DNA from: Streptomyces sp. SID14478 | Lineage (GTDB): Bacteria > Actinomycetota > Actinomycetes > Streptomycetales > Streptomycetaceae | DNA length: 64,000 bases | NCBI RefSeq assembly: GCF_010548525.1 | Contig: NZ_JAAGMG010000142.1 | Location: forward strand, 17,306-81,305 | Direction of reading: 5' to 3' | Program-made: the position numbers and the translations under genes | Shown here: positions 8,202-17,395 of the stretch, one piece after another | Layout: the number at the start of each line of letters is the position of its first letter | Numbering within the stretch: position 1 is the stretch's first letter | The notes under the pieces: generated by a model | Database searches by the model: none | Told to the model about the DNA's origin: nothing | What the model saw: the letters and a program-made list of their open reading frames with translations, nothing else

Positions 8202-9494
8202 ATGAGGTCCACCAGCCAACGCGCCCTCGCAGCCCTGTTGGTTCCCGTCATCTATCTCCTCCTGCAGGTGGCCGGTGGCACACCGCCCACCCCATGGACC
8301 GACACCGTTCGCTACGCACGCGCCGCCGAGCAGCATGCGGGCGTCGAGCGAGCCGATGCGCAGGCCGCCGCTGTCCGTTACTTCTGCGCGAACACCGGCC
8401 GGGCCGACGGCCGTGCGGCCGAGCTTCGGCAGCTCCCTCCGGACGTAGCCGCTGTGGCAGCGGCAAGCGAGGCAGCCTGTCTGCGTCAGTACGGGCACCG
8501 CCCCGACGTCACCACCGACGATGCCCGATACCAGTCCATCTTCACCACTCGCTGGGCCTACCCCTGGACCCTGGTGCCGTTCGTCACCACGCTCGGGATC
8601 ACCGACGGGCTTCGGCTGCACGCATTGCTCACCACCCTGGGGTGTGCCGTGCTGGCCTATGGTCTGCTGCGATCCGCAGGCCTGTCCCGACAGGCCGCCA
8701 TGGCCGGTCAAGTAGCGCTGCTGGCCTCGCCGTTGGGATGGTGGTCACTCCAGCCTCTGACCGAAGGCCTGTCCCTGGCCTGCACTCTCGCGGCCCTATG
8801 GGGCGCGCTCGGACTACTGTCATCAAAGCGCAGGAGACTGCCTTACGCGGCCCTGCTCAGCGGATCCCTTCTCGCGTGCTTCCTGCTGCGGTACTCAACA
8901 TCACTGCTGCTCAGCGGTGCACTTGCAGCGGCCGGTGCAGCCATCGCCGGTGCTGTGCACATGCGCAGGCCCACCCACGCCGCGAGAAGCGGCGCCCTGT
9001 GGGTCACCACAGTCAGCGGCTCGGCACTGTGCGCCGGTGCAGGCGCCGTCGTACTGCTCGGCCTGCCCACGTCCGAGGTCACGCTGCAGGACACCTTCAC
9101 CGCACACTTCCGCCTCCCTCTGGTAGCAGACCCCTGGTCACGGCTGTGGGACCTCAACGCCGCCTACTGGCCTCAGTGGTGGAGCGCGCAGGTCACCCAC
9201 CCGTATCTGCCCGCGCTTGCGGCGATTGCCTGCTGGGCTCTGTGGCACCGCGCCCGCGCCCTGTGTGTGCTCTGCGCGGTAACCGCGCTGGTGGGCGTCG
9301 CACAGGTAGCCGCGCATCCCTTGCAATCGGAGGCCGAACGCCTGGGTGTGCTGATGTGGCTGCCGATCGCCCTCGGGCTGCCGTTTATGCCCAGCGCCTG
9401 GGCGCGGCGCGGAAACGCGACCCCCGCGTCCCCACTCCCTCCGGCCCGCGCAGCCCTCCCCGACCGTGCTGAGAAGCTGCCTGCCTCGGGCTGA
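8202..9494 (+). CDS. Polytopic membrane protein, possible GT-C type glycosyltransferase
   Basis: The ATG at 8202 gives 430 residues. A first membrane helix (about 7-25) is followed by a long extracytoplasmic loop of about 110 residues with an acidic start (TPWTDTVRYARAAEQ). Then come about eight further helices rich in Leu/Ala and a short basic, Pro-rich tail. One N-terminal helix, a large outer loop with Asp near the membrane and many helices after it is the outline of GT-C mannosyl/arabinosyl-type transferases. No signature motif is decisive, so that is only a suggestion. An open frame extends 400 bp upstream but lacks coding character and contains the 7942 hairpin. Confidence 0.65.
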   Translation: MRSTSQRALAALLVPVIYLLLQVAGGTPPTPWTDTVRYARAAEQHAGVERADAQAAAVRYFCANTGRADGRAAELRQLPPDVAAVAAASEAACLRQYGHRPDVTTDDARYQSIFTTRWAYPWTLVPFVTTLGITDGLRLHALLTTLGCAVLAYGLLRSAGLSRQAAMAGQVALLASPLGWWSLQPLTEGLSLACTLAALWGALGLLSSKRRRLPYAALLSGSLLACFLLRYSTSLLLSGALAAAGAAIAGAVHMRRPTHAARSGALWVTTVSGSALCAGAGAVVLLGLPTSEVTLQDTFTAHFRLPLVADPWSRLWDLNAAYWPQWWSAQVTHPYLPALAAIACWALWHRARALCVLCAVTALVGVAQVAAHPLQSEAERLGVLMWLPIALGLPFMPSAWARRGNATPASPLPPARAALPDRAEKLPASG

Positions 9495-9569
9495 GCTCTT
9501 AAACACCCTTGGGCCTCCCGCATCACCGCAGCGGCAGCAGGACCGGTGCCACAGGCGCGCGACCATGGT

Positions 9570-10214
9570 TCAGGCCGAGACAGATGTACGTGTCAGAGCG
9601 GTGCGCAGCGCGAAGACGCCGAGCAGGCCGCCTGACGCGTACCGCTGAGCGGTCATCACGCGGGGCCGTGCGGCCAGAAACCCCGACACCCGTGCTGCCC
9701 CCAGCATGACCAGAGCGTTCACCGAGATCCCCACGATGATCTGCACGCCACCGAGCTGGAGCAGTTGTGCCCAGTCCGGTCCCGCCTGGGGATTCATGAA
9801 CTGGGGCAAAAGAGCGGCGTACATGAGAGCGATCTTGGGGTTGAGCAGGTTGGTCAGGAGCCCCATCGAGAACAGGCGGGCGTCAGAGACCGGGGGCAGG
9901 CCCGGGGCCGGAGTGAAGGGCGAGCGGCCACCGGGCTTGAGCATGCCCCAGGCCAGGTAGGCCAGGTAGGCGGCTCCGGCGAGCTTGACCACTGTGAACG
10001 CCAGCGGTACCGCGGCGAACAACGCCGACAGGCCCATGGCCGCGGCCAGCAGGTAGCACAGGAATCCCACGGCGGTCCCGCTCAGGCTTACCAGGCCCGC
10101 CCTGCGGCCTTGGGTGATCGCGCGGGAGGCGAGGTGAATCATGTTCGGTCCCGGAATCAGGGCCATGCCCAGTTCGACCAGGGCCACTCCCCCTACTGCG
10201 GCCAGACTGATCAA
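9570..10214 (-). CDS. LysE/RhtB-family amino-acid exporter
   Basis: This 214-residue inner-membrane protein has six predicted helices. It carries the LysE-family N-terminal signature LIPGPNMIHLASRAITQGRRAG, in which the Pro-Gly-Pro within helix 1 and the RxG loop are typical. A second family motif is GLLTNLLNPKIALMYAALLPQF. Members export amino acids or their derivatives using the proton gradient. The ATG at 10212-10214 starts directly with helix 1. The gene stands alone on the minus strand and is unlinked to an obvious Lrp/LysG regulator, so its substrate is not predictable. Confidence 0.9.
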   Translation of the reverse strand: MISLAAVGGVALVELGMALIPGPNMIHLASRAITQGRRAGLVSLSGTAVGFLCYLLAAAMGLSALFAAVPLAFTVVKLAGAAYLAYLAWGMLKPGGRSPFTPAPGLPPVSDARLFSMGLLTNLLNPKIALMYAALLPQFMNPQAGPDWAQLLQLGGVQIIVGISVNALVMLGAARVSGFLAARPRVMTAQRYASGGLLGVFALRTALTRTSVSA

Positions 10215-10841
10215 CGGTCAACTCCTGATCGTTCGCCGGGTGCCCGATACCCGGAGCGGGGCGACGGGCGGCTGCGAGACATCGCCCGTACCTGCCTCGT
10301 CTGCCCAAGGGTACGACCCTGCCGTTCGGTGTCTTCAGGCACCGTGACACCGGCGGTCGACGACATCACCGACTGCAGACCGAGTCGACGGCGGCCTGGA
10401 GACGCGAGGCCGGTCGCGCCCATCGGAGACGAGCTGATCCCCGTGATCCATGCTGGATGGTTCTTGAGGCCGATCGTGCAGAAGGGGCACCTATGCCAGA
10501 GCAGGGGCACGACGAGGACACACTCGGTCGGCTCGGCCTGGAGCGGACCATCCTGAGCGCATCGGTGTGCGAGATCGCCCGCAGCAGGCTCATGTTCATG
10601 GGCATCCGCACGTCGCCGCGCTCCCGACCCGCCGACAGGGCGAGATGGTCCGGGTCCGGATCTCGTACGAGGCCGAACTGATCCCCGAAGCGGGCGGTTC
10701 GCCCTGAACTGCCCGCTGATCACGATCGTCATGCTGTGCGCGCTGCAGCGTGAGGCGACTGCCTCCCGACCGCCCGACGTGGGGCGATTCGCACTGCCGC
10801 TGGTGTGTTCGCGGCCCGCCTTCCTCCGGTGGCGCCAGGCT
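10215..10841. other. Gene-free or decayed stretch of about 630 bp
   Basis: A plus-strand frame from ATG 10493 encodes about 62 residues (MPEQGHDEDTLGRLGLERTI at its start). Coding character then seems to continue in another frame (MVRVRISYEAEL before a stop near 10705). This could be a decayed gene, but I cannot identify it. Confidence 0.35.
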
Positions 10842-11468
10842 TCACATTCCTGTCTGTCCCGCGAGACCGGCCGGCACCCCGGCGCCCCGCAGCAGGGTGT
10901 CCACGACGCGGGTGGCAAGCGCGTCAGGGTCACCGTCTCCCGCTCCCTCCTTGGCCGCCTCGTGGATGAGGGCGTAGTAGACGCGCCGGGTCCAGTCGAG
11001 GTCGATGTCGGGGCGGAGCACGCCCGCCTCCTGGGCGCGGCGGAAGAGCCGGATGCAGGTGGCCCGGACCTCGGCGTGGATGCGGGCCGCCTCGGGGTGG
11101 GCTTCCTCGGCCGCGTGGTTCATGGCGAACGACCAGTCGGTCTTCACGCGAAGGACGTTGGCAGTGACCTGGTAGAGGGCGACAAGCGGGGGCGCAGCGT
11201 CCGGGCGGGCGGTGTCGACGGCGGCCGCGAACTGGCGGGCTGCCCAACCAGTGAGCTCTTCCAAGAGCGCCTCACGGGTGGCGAACCGGCGGTGGACCGT
11301 GGTCCGTGCGACGCCGGCGGCCCGGGCGAGTTGCTCCATGGTCGCCGTCGGATTGGTGGCCAGAACGCGTTCGGCTGTTTCCAGGATCGTCCGCACGGTC
11401 CGTTCGGTGTCGGCCCGGAGGGGCCGTTTCGCCTGCGGTTCCGTCTGCTGCTGCTTCTGCACGGTCAC
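10842..11468 (-). CDS. TetR-family transcriptional regulator
   Basis: This 208-residue regulator has a TetR N-terminal helix-turn-helix at about residues 22-68: TILETAERVLATNP, then TMEQLARAAGVARTTVHRRF and TREALLEELT. The C-terminal ligand domain ends in a Gly-rich tail. It is divergent from the aldo-keto reductase at 11606. A CATGTT-type inverted repeat lies inside the reductase promoter, so it most likely represses the reductase until an inducer binds. The ligand is unknown. The start is a GTG or ATG just before VQKQQQTEPQ; N-terminal Gln-rich extensions are usual. Confidence 0.85.
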   Translation of the reverse strand: MTVQKQQQTEPQAKRPLRADTERTVRTILETAERVLATNPTATMEQLARAAGVARTTVHRRFATREALLEELTGWAARQFAAAVDTARPDAAPPLVALYQVTANVLRVKTDWSFAMNHAAEEAHPEAARIHAEVRATCIRLFRRAQEAGVLRPDIDLDWTRRVYYALIHEAAKEGAGDGDPDALATRVVDTLLRGAGVPAGLAGQTGM

Positions 11469-11507
11469 ACCGACATGCTACATCCACACTCCCCCACGAG
11501 AACTACT

Positions 11508-11536
11508 TGCAACATGACTGATGCATGTTCTAGGTT
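11508..11536 (+). promoter_or_regulatory. Promoter with embedded TetR operator
   Basis: TTGCAA (11508-11513) and TAGGTT (11531-11536) are separated by 17 bp and resemble a housekeeping sigma promoter for the reductase gene. AACATG (11511-11516) and CATGTT (11524-11529) form an inverted repeat spanning the spacer, positioned to block polymerase. The adjacent TetR protein is the likely ligand-responsive binder (inference). Confidence 0.6.
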
Positions 11537-11605
11537 AACGGCGTCAGGCAGGCAGCAACTCGGCGGCCGACCACGGGAATTGACGACATCAAGGAGCAGT
11601 GAGTG

Positions 11606-12652
11606 ATGCAGCACAGGAAGCTCGGCCGCACCGGCATAACGGTCAGCAAGTTCGCACTGGGCACCCTGCGCCTGGGCGCGTGGGGGAACACGGATCACGA
11701 CGATGCGGCCCGGCTGATCCACACGGCCCTGGACGCCGGGATCAACCTCATCGACACCGCCGACCAGTACTCGGGCGGCGAGGCCGAGGAGATCGTGGGC
11801 AAGGCGATCCGAGACCGCCGCGACGAGGTCGTGCTCGCCACGAAGGGGCACTTCCCCGTCCGCTTCAAGGACGAGAACCCCAACAGGCAGGGAAACTCCC
11901 GCCGTTGGCTCACCAAGGCCGTCGACGACAGCCTGCGCCGCCTGGGAACCGACCGCATCGACCTCTACCAGGTGCACCGCCCGGACCCGAGCACGGACAT
12001 CGACGAAACACTCTCGGTCCTTTCCGACCTGGTACGCGCGGGCAAGATCATGGCCATCGGCACCTCAGACTTCCCGGCCGAACAGCTCGTCGAGGCCCAG
12101 TGGACCGCCGACCGCCGAAACCACATCCCCTTCCGCACCGAGCAGCCCCCGTACTCCGTCTTCGTGCGCGGGATCGAGGCGGACGTGCTGCCCACCGCGC
12201 AGAAGTACGGCCTCGGCGTGCTGACCTGGAGTCCGCTCAACAGCGGCTGGCTGGCAGGGCGATTCCGCCGCGGCGAGCCGATCGAGATGAACGGGTTCCG
12301 ACAGGCGATCGCCCACAAGTTCAACCTCGACCTGCCGGGCAACCAGCGCAAACTCGACGCCGTCGAACGCCTGTCAGCTTTGGCGGCCGAGGCGGAAATC
12401 TCCCTGACGCACCTGGCACTCGCCTTCGCGTCGACCCACCCGGGCGTCACCTCGGTGATCCTGGGCGCCCGCACGGTCGAGCAACTCACCGACCAGCTCG
12501 CAGCCGCCGAGGTCCGGCTCGACGACGAGATCCTCGACCGCATCGACGAGATCGTCGCCCCAGGCGTCACGCTGAACCCGGCCGACGTCGATTACAGGCG
12601 GCCGGCCCTGACCGACTCCGAGCAGCGCCGCCGACCCGCCCACCACCGCTGA
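11606..12652 (+). CDS. Aldo/keto reductase
   Basis: The 348-residue product is an NADPH-dependent (beta/alpha)8 oxidoreductase. The catalytic tetrad is visible: Asp and Tyr in NLIDTADQYSGG (about residues 48-59), Lys in LATKGHF, and His in YQVHRPDP. The late GARTVEQLTDQLAA segment matches the cofactor-binding C-terminus of the AKR/YajO-like group. The ATG at 11606 lies 9 nt after AAGGAG (11591-11596); a GTG three bases upstream is the alternative. It is controlled from a promoter shared with a divergent TetR gene. Likely role: detoxifying reduction of a carbonyl compound sensed by that regulator. Confidence 0.9.
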   Translation: MQHRKLGRTGITVSKFALGTLRLGAWGNTDHDDAARLIHTALDAGINLIDTADQYSGGEAEEIVGKAIRDRRDEVVLATKGHFPVRFKDENPNRQGNSRRWLTKAVDDSLRRLGTDRIDLYQVHRPDPSTDIDETLSVLSDLVRAGKIMAIGTSDFPAEQLVEAQWTADRRNHIPFRTEQPPYSVFVRGIEADVLPTAQKYGLGVLTWSPLNSGWLAGRFRRGEPIEMNGFRQAIAHKFNLDLPGNQRKLDAVERLSALAAEAEISLTHLALAFASTHPGVTSVILGARTVEQLTDQLAAAEVRLDDEILDRIDEIVAPGVTLNPADVDYRRPALTDSEQRRRPAHHR

Positions 12653-12760
12653 CGGCAGTCCGCCTGCGACAAGTTCCGACGGCACACACCGAGCCCGGCG
12701 CTCACACCTGATGAACTCGGCGGCCTCGGTGAGAGATTGGCCGAATGCACCGAGTTCCGC

Positions 12761-13372
12761 TCACGCCTGCAAGCGCTTGATCCACGGGTGAGGTCCGTAA
12801 GTCTGCCGGATCGCGTCGACGAGCCACAGCCGCTGCTGGTCCGTGAGCACAGGCAGTACCGAGTCGAAGTCCTCTTCATCCTTCGGCCGCGACGCCTTGG
12901 CTTTGTAGTAGAGCTGCACATCAGGCGCAAGAAAGGGAACACCCTCGCCTGACGTCATCCCCAGCGTGCTGATCGGCCTTCGCACTTGCACGTCACGCCG
13001 GGACACCCATTCCTGACCATGGGACTCGTCTAGCATGACCTGAACGCGCCAGGGCTCATCTGCCCCGGGCCGGCACCAGATGTCGTGCACACCGAAGGGT
13101 AGAACCTCACCTGGCGCCCACGGGCGCAAGCTCCCCGGCGGATCCGCAGCCCACCACTGCCAGCCCGCCAGAACCTGCTGGGCCACCAACTGGTCCCGCC
13201 GCAACAGCAGGACGTCAATGTCGCCGTGGTTTCTGAACGCATGGCCCACCGCAAGCTCGATCGCAAAGCCGCCGGCCACCCACCAACGGGTCTCCAGACC
13301 GGAGAACATGGCGACCAATTCACTCAGAGGAGCGGGATCCCACCGGCCAAACGGAGCCGAACTACGTGCCAT
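12761..13372 (-). CDS. Nucleotidyltransferase-fold protein (aminoglycoside adenylyltransferase-like)
   Basis: From the ATG at 13370-13372 the product is 203 residues. WWVAGGFAIELAVGHAFRNH followed by GDIDVLLLRR is the ANT/AadB-like nucleotidyltransferase signature, with two catalytic Asp in DID. Downstream are an HDIWCRPG segment and PDVQLYYKAKASRPKDEEDF, which supplies further acidic residues. Streptomyces carry many such proteins, often annotated as possible aminoglycoside-modifying enzymes, but most are untested. The frame extends 105 bp upstream without coding character. It stands alone. It could modify a drug, a tRNA or another small molecule. Confidence 0.75.
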   Translation of the reverse strand: MARSSAPFGRWDPAPLSELVAMFSGLETRWWVAGGFAIELAVGHAFRNHGDIDVLLLRRDQLVAQQVLAGWQWWAADPPGSLRPWAPGEVLPFGVHDIWCRPGADEPWRVQVMLDESHGQEWVSRRDVQVRRPISTLGMTSGEGVPFLAPDVQLYYKAKASRPKDEEDFDSVLPVLTDQQRLWLVDAIRQTYGPHPWIKRLQA

Positions 13373-14056
13373 GCCACTTGCCCTATCCTCACTGGCCGCT
13401 GACCAGCCGCCGAGGATCGCCTGTCGATCACAAACAGGGCGGGCACGCCAACGAACGACCGTTACGCACACGAACACCGACTACGCAATCAACGACGCCT
13501 ATCAGCCTCAGCCCCCATCACCGTCGCGCACATCCACGCCTACCCGCACGCTACAAGCAGCAGCCGAGGGCTTGCCGACCCTGGGCGACATGGGCGACAC
13601 GGGCGGCCTGGCGGCCTCGGCGCGGGCATCGCCAGCCGCATTCCACTCCCCCGACCAAAGGGCGAGTCCAAACAAGTACTTCACGTCAACACCTGCATAT
13701 CAACAGCTCACTTCGGCAGGTGCCAAGCGGCAGCGAGCACACCGCCGACGAGCCCCAGCAACGACGGCACAACCTGCAGCACGTCAGGCGTAGTCCCAGC
13801 TTGACCAGCGACGTCGCCAAAGCCGTCCTCGCCTCAATGGGCTTCGGAAGTGATCATCGTGATCTTCGTTGAGAGCCTCACTGGTAGAGCCGGACCGAGA
13901 CCGTCGTTCCACACCTGAAGCCAGGCCGTCCGCCTCTCGCTTGCCTGGACACCGCTACAGCAAGAGTCGTAGAAAGATCACTAGTTGGCATAGGAGAACG
14001 CAGCCGGGACAAGCGGGGCCTACCTGACATTGGTCATTTGAGCCGGGGAGGGCCTC
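13373..14056. other. Gene-free stretch of about 680 bp
   Basis: Open frames on both strands here lack a consistent coding bias. No strong repeat or hairpin was seen. The right end includes the promoter and leader of the lipoprotein gene. Confidence 0.45.
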
Positions 14057-14935
14057 ATGGCAGCATTTGCGAAGAAGCGTGCGTCCAGGAAAACCGTGTA
14101 CGGGGTGGCCGGCCTGCTGGCCGCTGCAGCGCTGGCGGGGTGCGGATCCGGCGAGGACAAGGGCGCGGACAAGAGCCAGGAGTCCACGACGAGTTCGGCA
14201 CAGCGCTCGCCGACTCAAGTGGTGCAGGCGACGAACGAGAAGACCACGCAGGCCGGTTCGGCCCGAGTGAAGATGACATCTACCGTCGCTGCGGAAGGCA
14301 AGAGCGAGACGGTCACCGGGGCGGGGGTGATGGACTTCGCGCAGGGCACCAGCCAGCTCACTTTGGGCCAGGCCGGTAAACGTCTGGAACAGCGCGTTGT
14401 CGACAAGACGCTCTACCAAAAGCCCCCGAAGGGCGAGGGGAAGCTGCCCGGCGGAAAGACCTGGATCCAGATCGACCTGAAGAAGCTGGCCGCTTCCGGC
14501 GCGGCGGGCAGTGACCAGGCCAGCGACCCGGCCGATTCCTTCGCCTACTCCAAGTCCCTGTCCCGCAAGGACATCAAGAAAATCGGCAAGGAGAACGTCG
14601 CCGGGGCCGACACCACGCATTACCGGGTCACGCTCGACATCGACAAACTCGCCCAGGGCGACGCACAAAAGGCCAAGAAGCTGCGTCAACAGCTCGGGGA
14701 GAGCGTGCCCGTCGACCTGTGGATCGACGACAAGGGCCTCACGCGGCGCCAGCAGATGGAGATGACCGTCAAGGCACCCAAGTCGGGCTCCTCGCCGGCG
14801 CAGAGCCAGGGCAAGCTCAAGACAGTCATGGAATTCAGCGACTTCGGCACCGACGTCAACGTCAGCAAGCCCGCGGCGTCCGACACGGCCGACATGACCG
14901 ACAAGCTCATCCAGCAGGGCTCTCAGAAGGCCTGA
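14057..14935 (+). CDS. LppX/LprG-like lipoprotein
   Basis: The 292-residue lipoprotein has a basic N-terminus, a hydrophobic core and the lipobox LAGC with Cys at about residue 29, so it is anchored to the outer face of the membrane. A Ser/Thr-rich linker (about 37-52) precedes a beta-rich domain. That domain starts VVQATNEKTTQAGSARVKMT and continues with YQKPPKG, TWIQIDLKKL and VPVDLWIDDKGLTRRQQME. This order resembles the LppX/LprAFG fold, whose members carry lipids in a hydrophobic cavity, and related Streptomyces lipoproteins. No enzyme motif is present. It is monocistronic with a strong terminator 29 bp downstream. Confidence 0.8.
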   Translation: MAAFAKKRASRKTVYGVAGLLAAAALAGCGSGEDKGADKSQESTTSSAQRSPTQVVQATNEKTTQAGSARVKMTSTVAAEGKSETVTGAGVMDFAQGTSQLTLGQAGKRLEQRVVDKTLYQKPPKGEGKLPGGKTWIQIDLKKLAASGAAGSDQASDPADSFAYSKSLSRKDIKKIGKENVAGADTTHYRVTLDIDKLAQGDAQKAKKLRQQLGESVPVDLWIDDKGLTRRQQMEMTVKAPKSGSSPAQSQGKLKTVMEFSDFGTDVNVSKPAASDTADMTDKLIQQGSQKA

Positions 14936-14963
14936 GCCTGAGCCCGCACGCGGGAGCACACGA

Positions 14964-14990
14964 GAGGGGCCCGGCCAAGCCGGGCCCCTC
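14964..14990 (+). terminator. Terminator of the lipoprotein gene
   Basis: Arms 14964-14975 and 14979-14990 form a perfect 12-bp G/C-rich stem with loop CAA, 29 bp after the lipoprotein stop. Confidence 0.85.
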
Positions 14991-15263
14991 CTCGAACTCA
15001 CGAGCACCGCTCCCCGTGCCGACCGCGGATTGAAGCTAGGCAGACAAGGCCACATGGCCCCGCATCAAATCCGGGGCCACGAATCAGATCCGGGGAGGGC
15101 GAGCGCTGAGCGCGCTGTGCCCTCGTCGGCCGCGGACGGCCAACCCGGATACGCACGCGTGAGCGCCACGTGTGCAGCGTGCCTCGGAGGGACTGTCTGG
15201 GCGAAATGCGTTGTTTGCGGGAAACGAGCGCATACTGGGAACACATCGTGGATCGGAGGAGCC

Positions 15264-15419
15264 ATGCTCGTTCTCGGTGTCATCTTCCTCGTCATCGGCC
15301 TGATCACCGGCATCTCGGTGCTCTGGACCATCGGCATCGTGCTCCTGGCCATCGGCGCAGTCCTGTGGATCTTGGGAGCAGCTGGGCATGCCGTCGGGGG
15401 GCGTAAGCACTACTGGTGA
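15264..15419 (+). CDS. DUF6131 small membrane protein, 51 aa
   Basis: The ATG at 15264 follows GGAGG (15255-15259). The 51-residue product has two back-to-back membrane helices (about 2-17 and 19-40) and ends in GHAVGGRKHYW. This is the pattern of the DUF6131 proteins widespread in actinobacteria, often found near stress genes. No function is known. The frame remains open upstream, but only this part has homolog-like composition and a ribosome binding site. Confidence 0.8.
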   Translation: MLVLGVIFLVIGLITGISVLWTIGIVLLAIGAVLWILGAAGHAVGGRKHYW

Positions 15420-15725
15420 TCTCGGCGGAGCGAGGACACCCGCCTGTGCTTCCTGCCTGCCCGGCTGCGGACCACGCGATTCATCATCGCGAGATCATTA
15501 ACGCCGAAACGACCTGACCCCGACAAGGCACGAAGCGAATCCGCCACCGCGAGCGCGCAAGGCAGCGAATCTGCCACTCACGGTGCCTGCTCCCAGCCAC
15601 CCACAGAGTCGTCGCTGGCCGAGAGCCCGCCGCGCAGCGACGAGGGTCGACGCTGCCACGAGAGCCGACGAGGTCGGCGGCGTGCGGGGGTGTGCGCCAC
15701 CCCCACCGACCCCTGCCCCCGCGCG
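15420..15725. other. Intergenic, no clear feature
   Basis: The stretch lies between convergent genes. A short imperfect direct repeat (GCGAATCCGCCAC / GCGAATCTGCCAC, near 15535 and 15565) is the only structure seen. Confidence 0.4.
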
Positions 15726-16364
15726 TCAGCGGCGAACCAGCACCGCGTGCGTGACGTTCGGCGACGCGACCAGCTCGGACACCCTGTACCCGTCGATCCC
15801 GTCACCCAGATTCTCGAGCAGCCGCTCCCCGTGCCCGATGAGCATCGGCGCGATCGCCAAGTGGAGTTCGTCGATCAACCTGGCGCGCAGATACTGCTGG
15901 ATGACCGCCGCGCCACCACCGATCCGGACGTCCTTGCCGCCCGCGGCATCGAACGCGCGCTGGAGCACAGTCTCGAGCGGTTCGTCGGTGAAGTGGAAGG
16001 CTGTTCCGCCGGCCATCTCCAGCGTCGGGCGTAGATGGTGGGTGTGCACGAAGACGTCGTGATGGTAGGTCGGGTTGTCGCCCCACCAGCCCTTCCAGGA
16101 CTCGTCCTCCCACGGCCCGCGCTGCGGCCCGAACATGTTCCGCCCCATGATCGTGGCACCGATGTTCTGATCCCCGCGGGCGAAGTACTCGACATCGATT
16201 CCGGTCTTCCCCGCGGCGGAATCCTCCATCGCGGAGACGAACCAACTGTGCAGCTCGTCGCCCCAGCCGACACCGTCGCCGAACGGGGCGTCCAGTCGCT
16301 GATTCGCGCCGGCCGCGAATCCGTCGAGGGAGATCGTCACGTTGTGTACGCGGACCTTGGGCAT
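15726..16364 (-). CDS. Dihydrofolate reductase-fold (RibD C-terminal type) protein
   Basis: The ATG at 16362-16364 gives 212 residues. The protein opens with VRVHNVTISLDGFAAG, the first strand of the RibD_C/DHFR-like fold. It contains a GATIMGRNMFG motif (NADPH-binding loop), TYHHDVFVHTHH, and the KDVRIGGGAAVIQQYL segment with the glycine loop typical of these reductases. It ends with the ELHLAIAPMLIGHGERLL pattern. Such stand-alone proteins are frequent in Streptomyces and their substrates are unknown; they are unlikely to be true DHFR. The open frame reaches another 250 bp upstream, but that part has no similarity and lies before the ribosome binding site. Confidence 0.85.
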   Translation of the reverse strand: MPKVRVHNVTISLDGFAAGANQRLDAPFGDGVGWGDELHSWFVSAMEDSAAGKTGIDVEYFARGDQNIGATIMGRNMFGPQRGPWEDESWKGWWGDNPTYHHDVFVHTHHLRPTLEMAGGTAFHFTDEPLETVLQRAFDAAGGKDVRIGGGAAVIQQYLRARLIDELHLAIAPMLIGHGERLLENLGDGIDGYRVSELVASPNVTHAVLVRR

Positions 16365-16671
16365 GGCCTTCACCTCTCGTGTTGATGTCGTTCTCTCACC
16401 CCTGCGTCGAACGGAGCCTTCCTGGATCGACCTCCCCGCGCACATTCTCTCGGCGGGCGGGGCCAGGACCCGAGGTCTGCTAGTGGGCGCGGTGGATGCG
16501 GCGATGTTCCGTATCCAGAAGATCGATTTTGAGCTCAGTCGCCTGGCGGACAGCCCGCGCTCAGATGTCTTCGTCTGGGCCAGCCGGGGCTCATTCTGAC
16601 GTACGCCTTCCACGGAACGGCCACCGTGGCAGCGATCCGCCTATGGCTCCGCCCGCAGCGAAGTGACCCGT
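16365..16671. other. Intergenic, nothing recognised
   Basis: Both strands hold open frames, but these are continuations of the flanking frames without start signals. No repeat was seen. Confidence 0.4.
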
Positions 16672-17034
16672 TCAGAGGTCCTCTGCACCCGGGTAATGGT
16701 GGCGAAGTTCGCTGAGTACGCGCTCGTCGACAGCCCTGACGTCCCACCAAGAGCTGTCGACCTCGGTCAGGACGACCACCAGGCTGTCCCCGGCGAACCC
16801 CCGTGCTTCGGCGTCGATAAGCTGCAGGAAGGGGGTCGTCAACGACAACAGCGTCAACGTGTCCATGCCGGCGTCAGCGGACTGCCCCTCCATCTCGACA
16901 CAGCGAGGATCGACAATCTCGTCGCACTCGACGCGCCACGTCAGATCCAGGCCGAAACTCCCGAGACGAACTAGCAGCTCAGCAAGGGTCACGTAGTGCC
17001 TTCCTTGCCAGGCAGGAAACGCTACCCCCTTCAT
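16672..17034 (-). CDS. Hypothetical protein, 120 aa
   Basis: The ATG at 17032-17034 follows a G-rich ribosome binding site. The protein is small and acidic, with alternating strands and helices: HYVTLAELLVRLGSFGLDL, then TWRVECDEIVDP, DTLTLLSLTTPFLQLIDAEA and SLVVVLTEVDSSWWDVRAVD. No signal or membrane segment is present. The alternation suggests an alpha/beta fold of an uncharacterised Streptomyces family. A neighbouring gene on the same strand (17141-17395) is about 106 bp upstream, so they may be co-transcribed. Confidence 0.6.
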   Translation of the reverse strand: MKGVAFPAWQGRHYVTLAELLVRLGSFGLDLTWRVECDEIVDPRCVEMEGQSADAGMDTLTLLSLTTPFLQLIDAEARGFAGDSLVVVLTEVDSSWWDVRAVDERVLSELRHHYPGAEDL

Positions 17035-17140
17035 CCCCCCCGCCTCTGCTTCGCCGGCATCACGCGACATGCGGCCCCCTTCGTCCCTACGAACTCTAGG
17101 CCGCGGTCCTGGTCACCTCACACGACCCATCGGACGGGGC

Positions 17141-17395
17141 CTAGCGATGGGGATGACCCTGATCCGGGTCGTCATCCGGGGTCTGCCAGCCCGTACCGTG
17201 CTGCGCCTCGTCACTCAAGGAACCGGTGGGGTTTCCGGGGGTCGGGGTTGTCGGGAGCTTGCGGCGCGCAGCGCGGCGTCGGCCCAGGGAGAACATGGTG
17301 ATCAGGCCAAGAACGATGACGATGCCCACGATGATGAGCAGCAGGGCGGGGCCGGTCGAGGCAGCCAGGACGGCTGCGGAGCTGTGAGTGTGCAT
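17141..17395 (-). CDS. DUF6479 small membrane protein
   Basis: From the ATG at 17393-17395 the product is 84 residues. One membrane helix (PALLLIIVGIVIVLGLITMF) is followed by a basic stop-transfer (RRRAARR). The cytosolic tail ends in WQTPDDDPDQGHPH. The helix plus the terminal WQTPDDDP(D/E)QG motif identifies DUF6479, which is common and uncharacterised in Streptomyces. An in-frame ATG at 17420-17422 is an alternative start. Confidence 0.8.
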   Translation of the reverse strand: MHTHSSAAVLAASTGPALLLIIVGIVIVLGLITMFSLGRRRAARRKLPTTPTPGNPTGSLSDEAQHGTGWQTPDDDPDQGHPHR

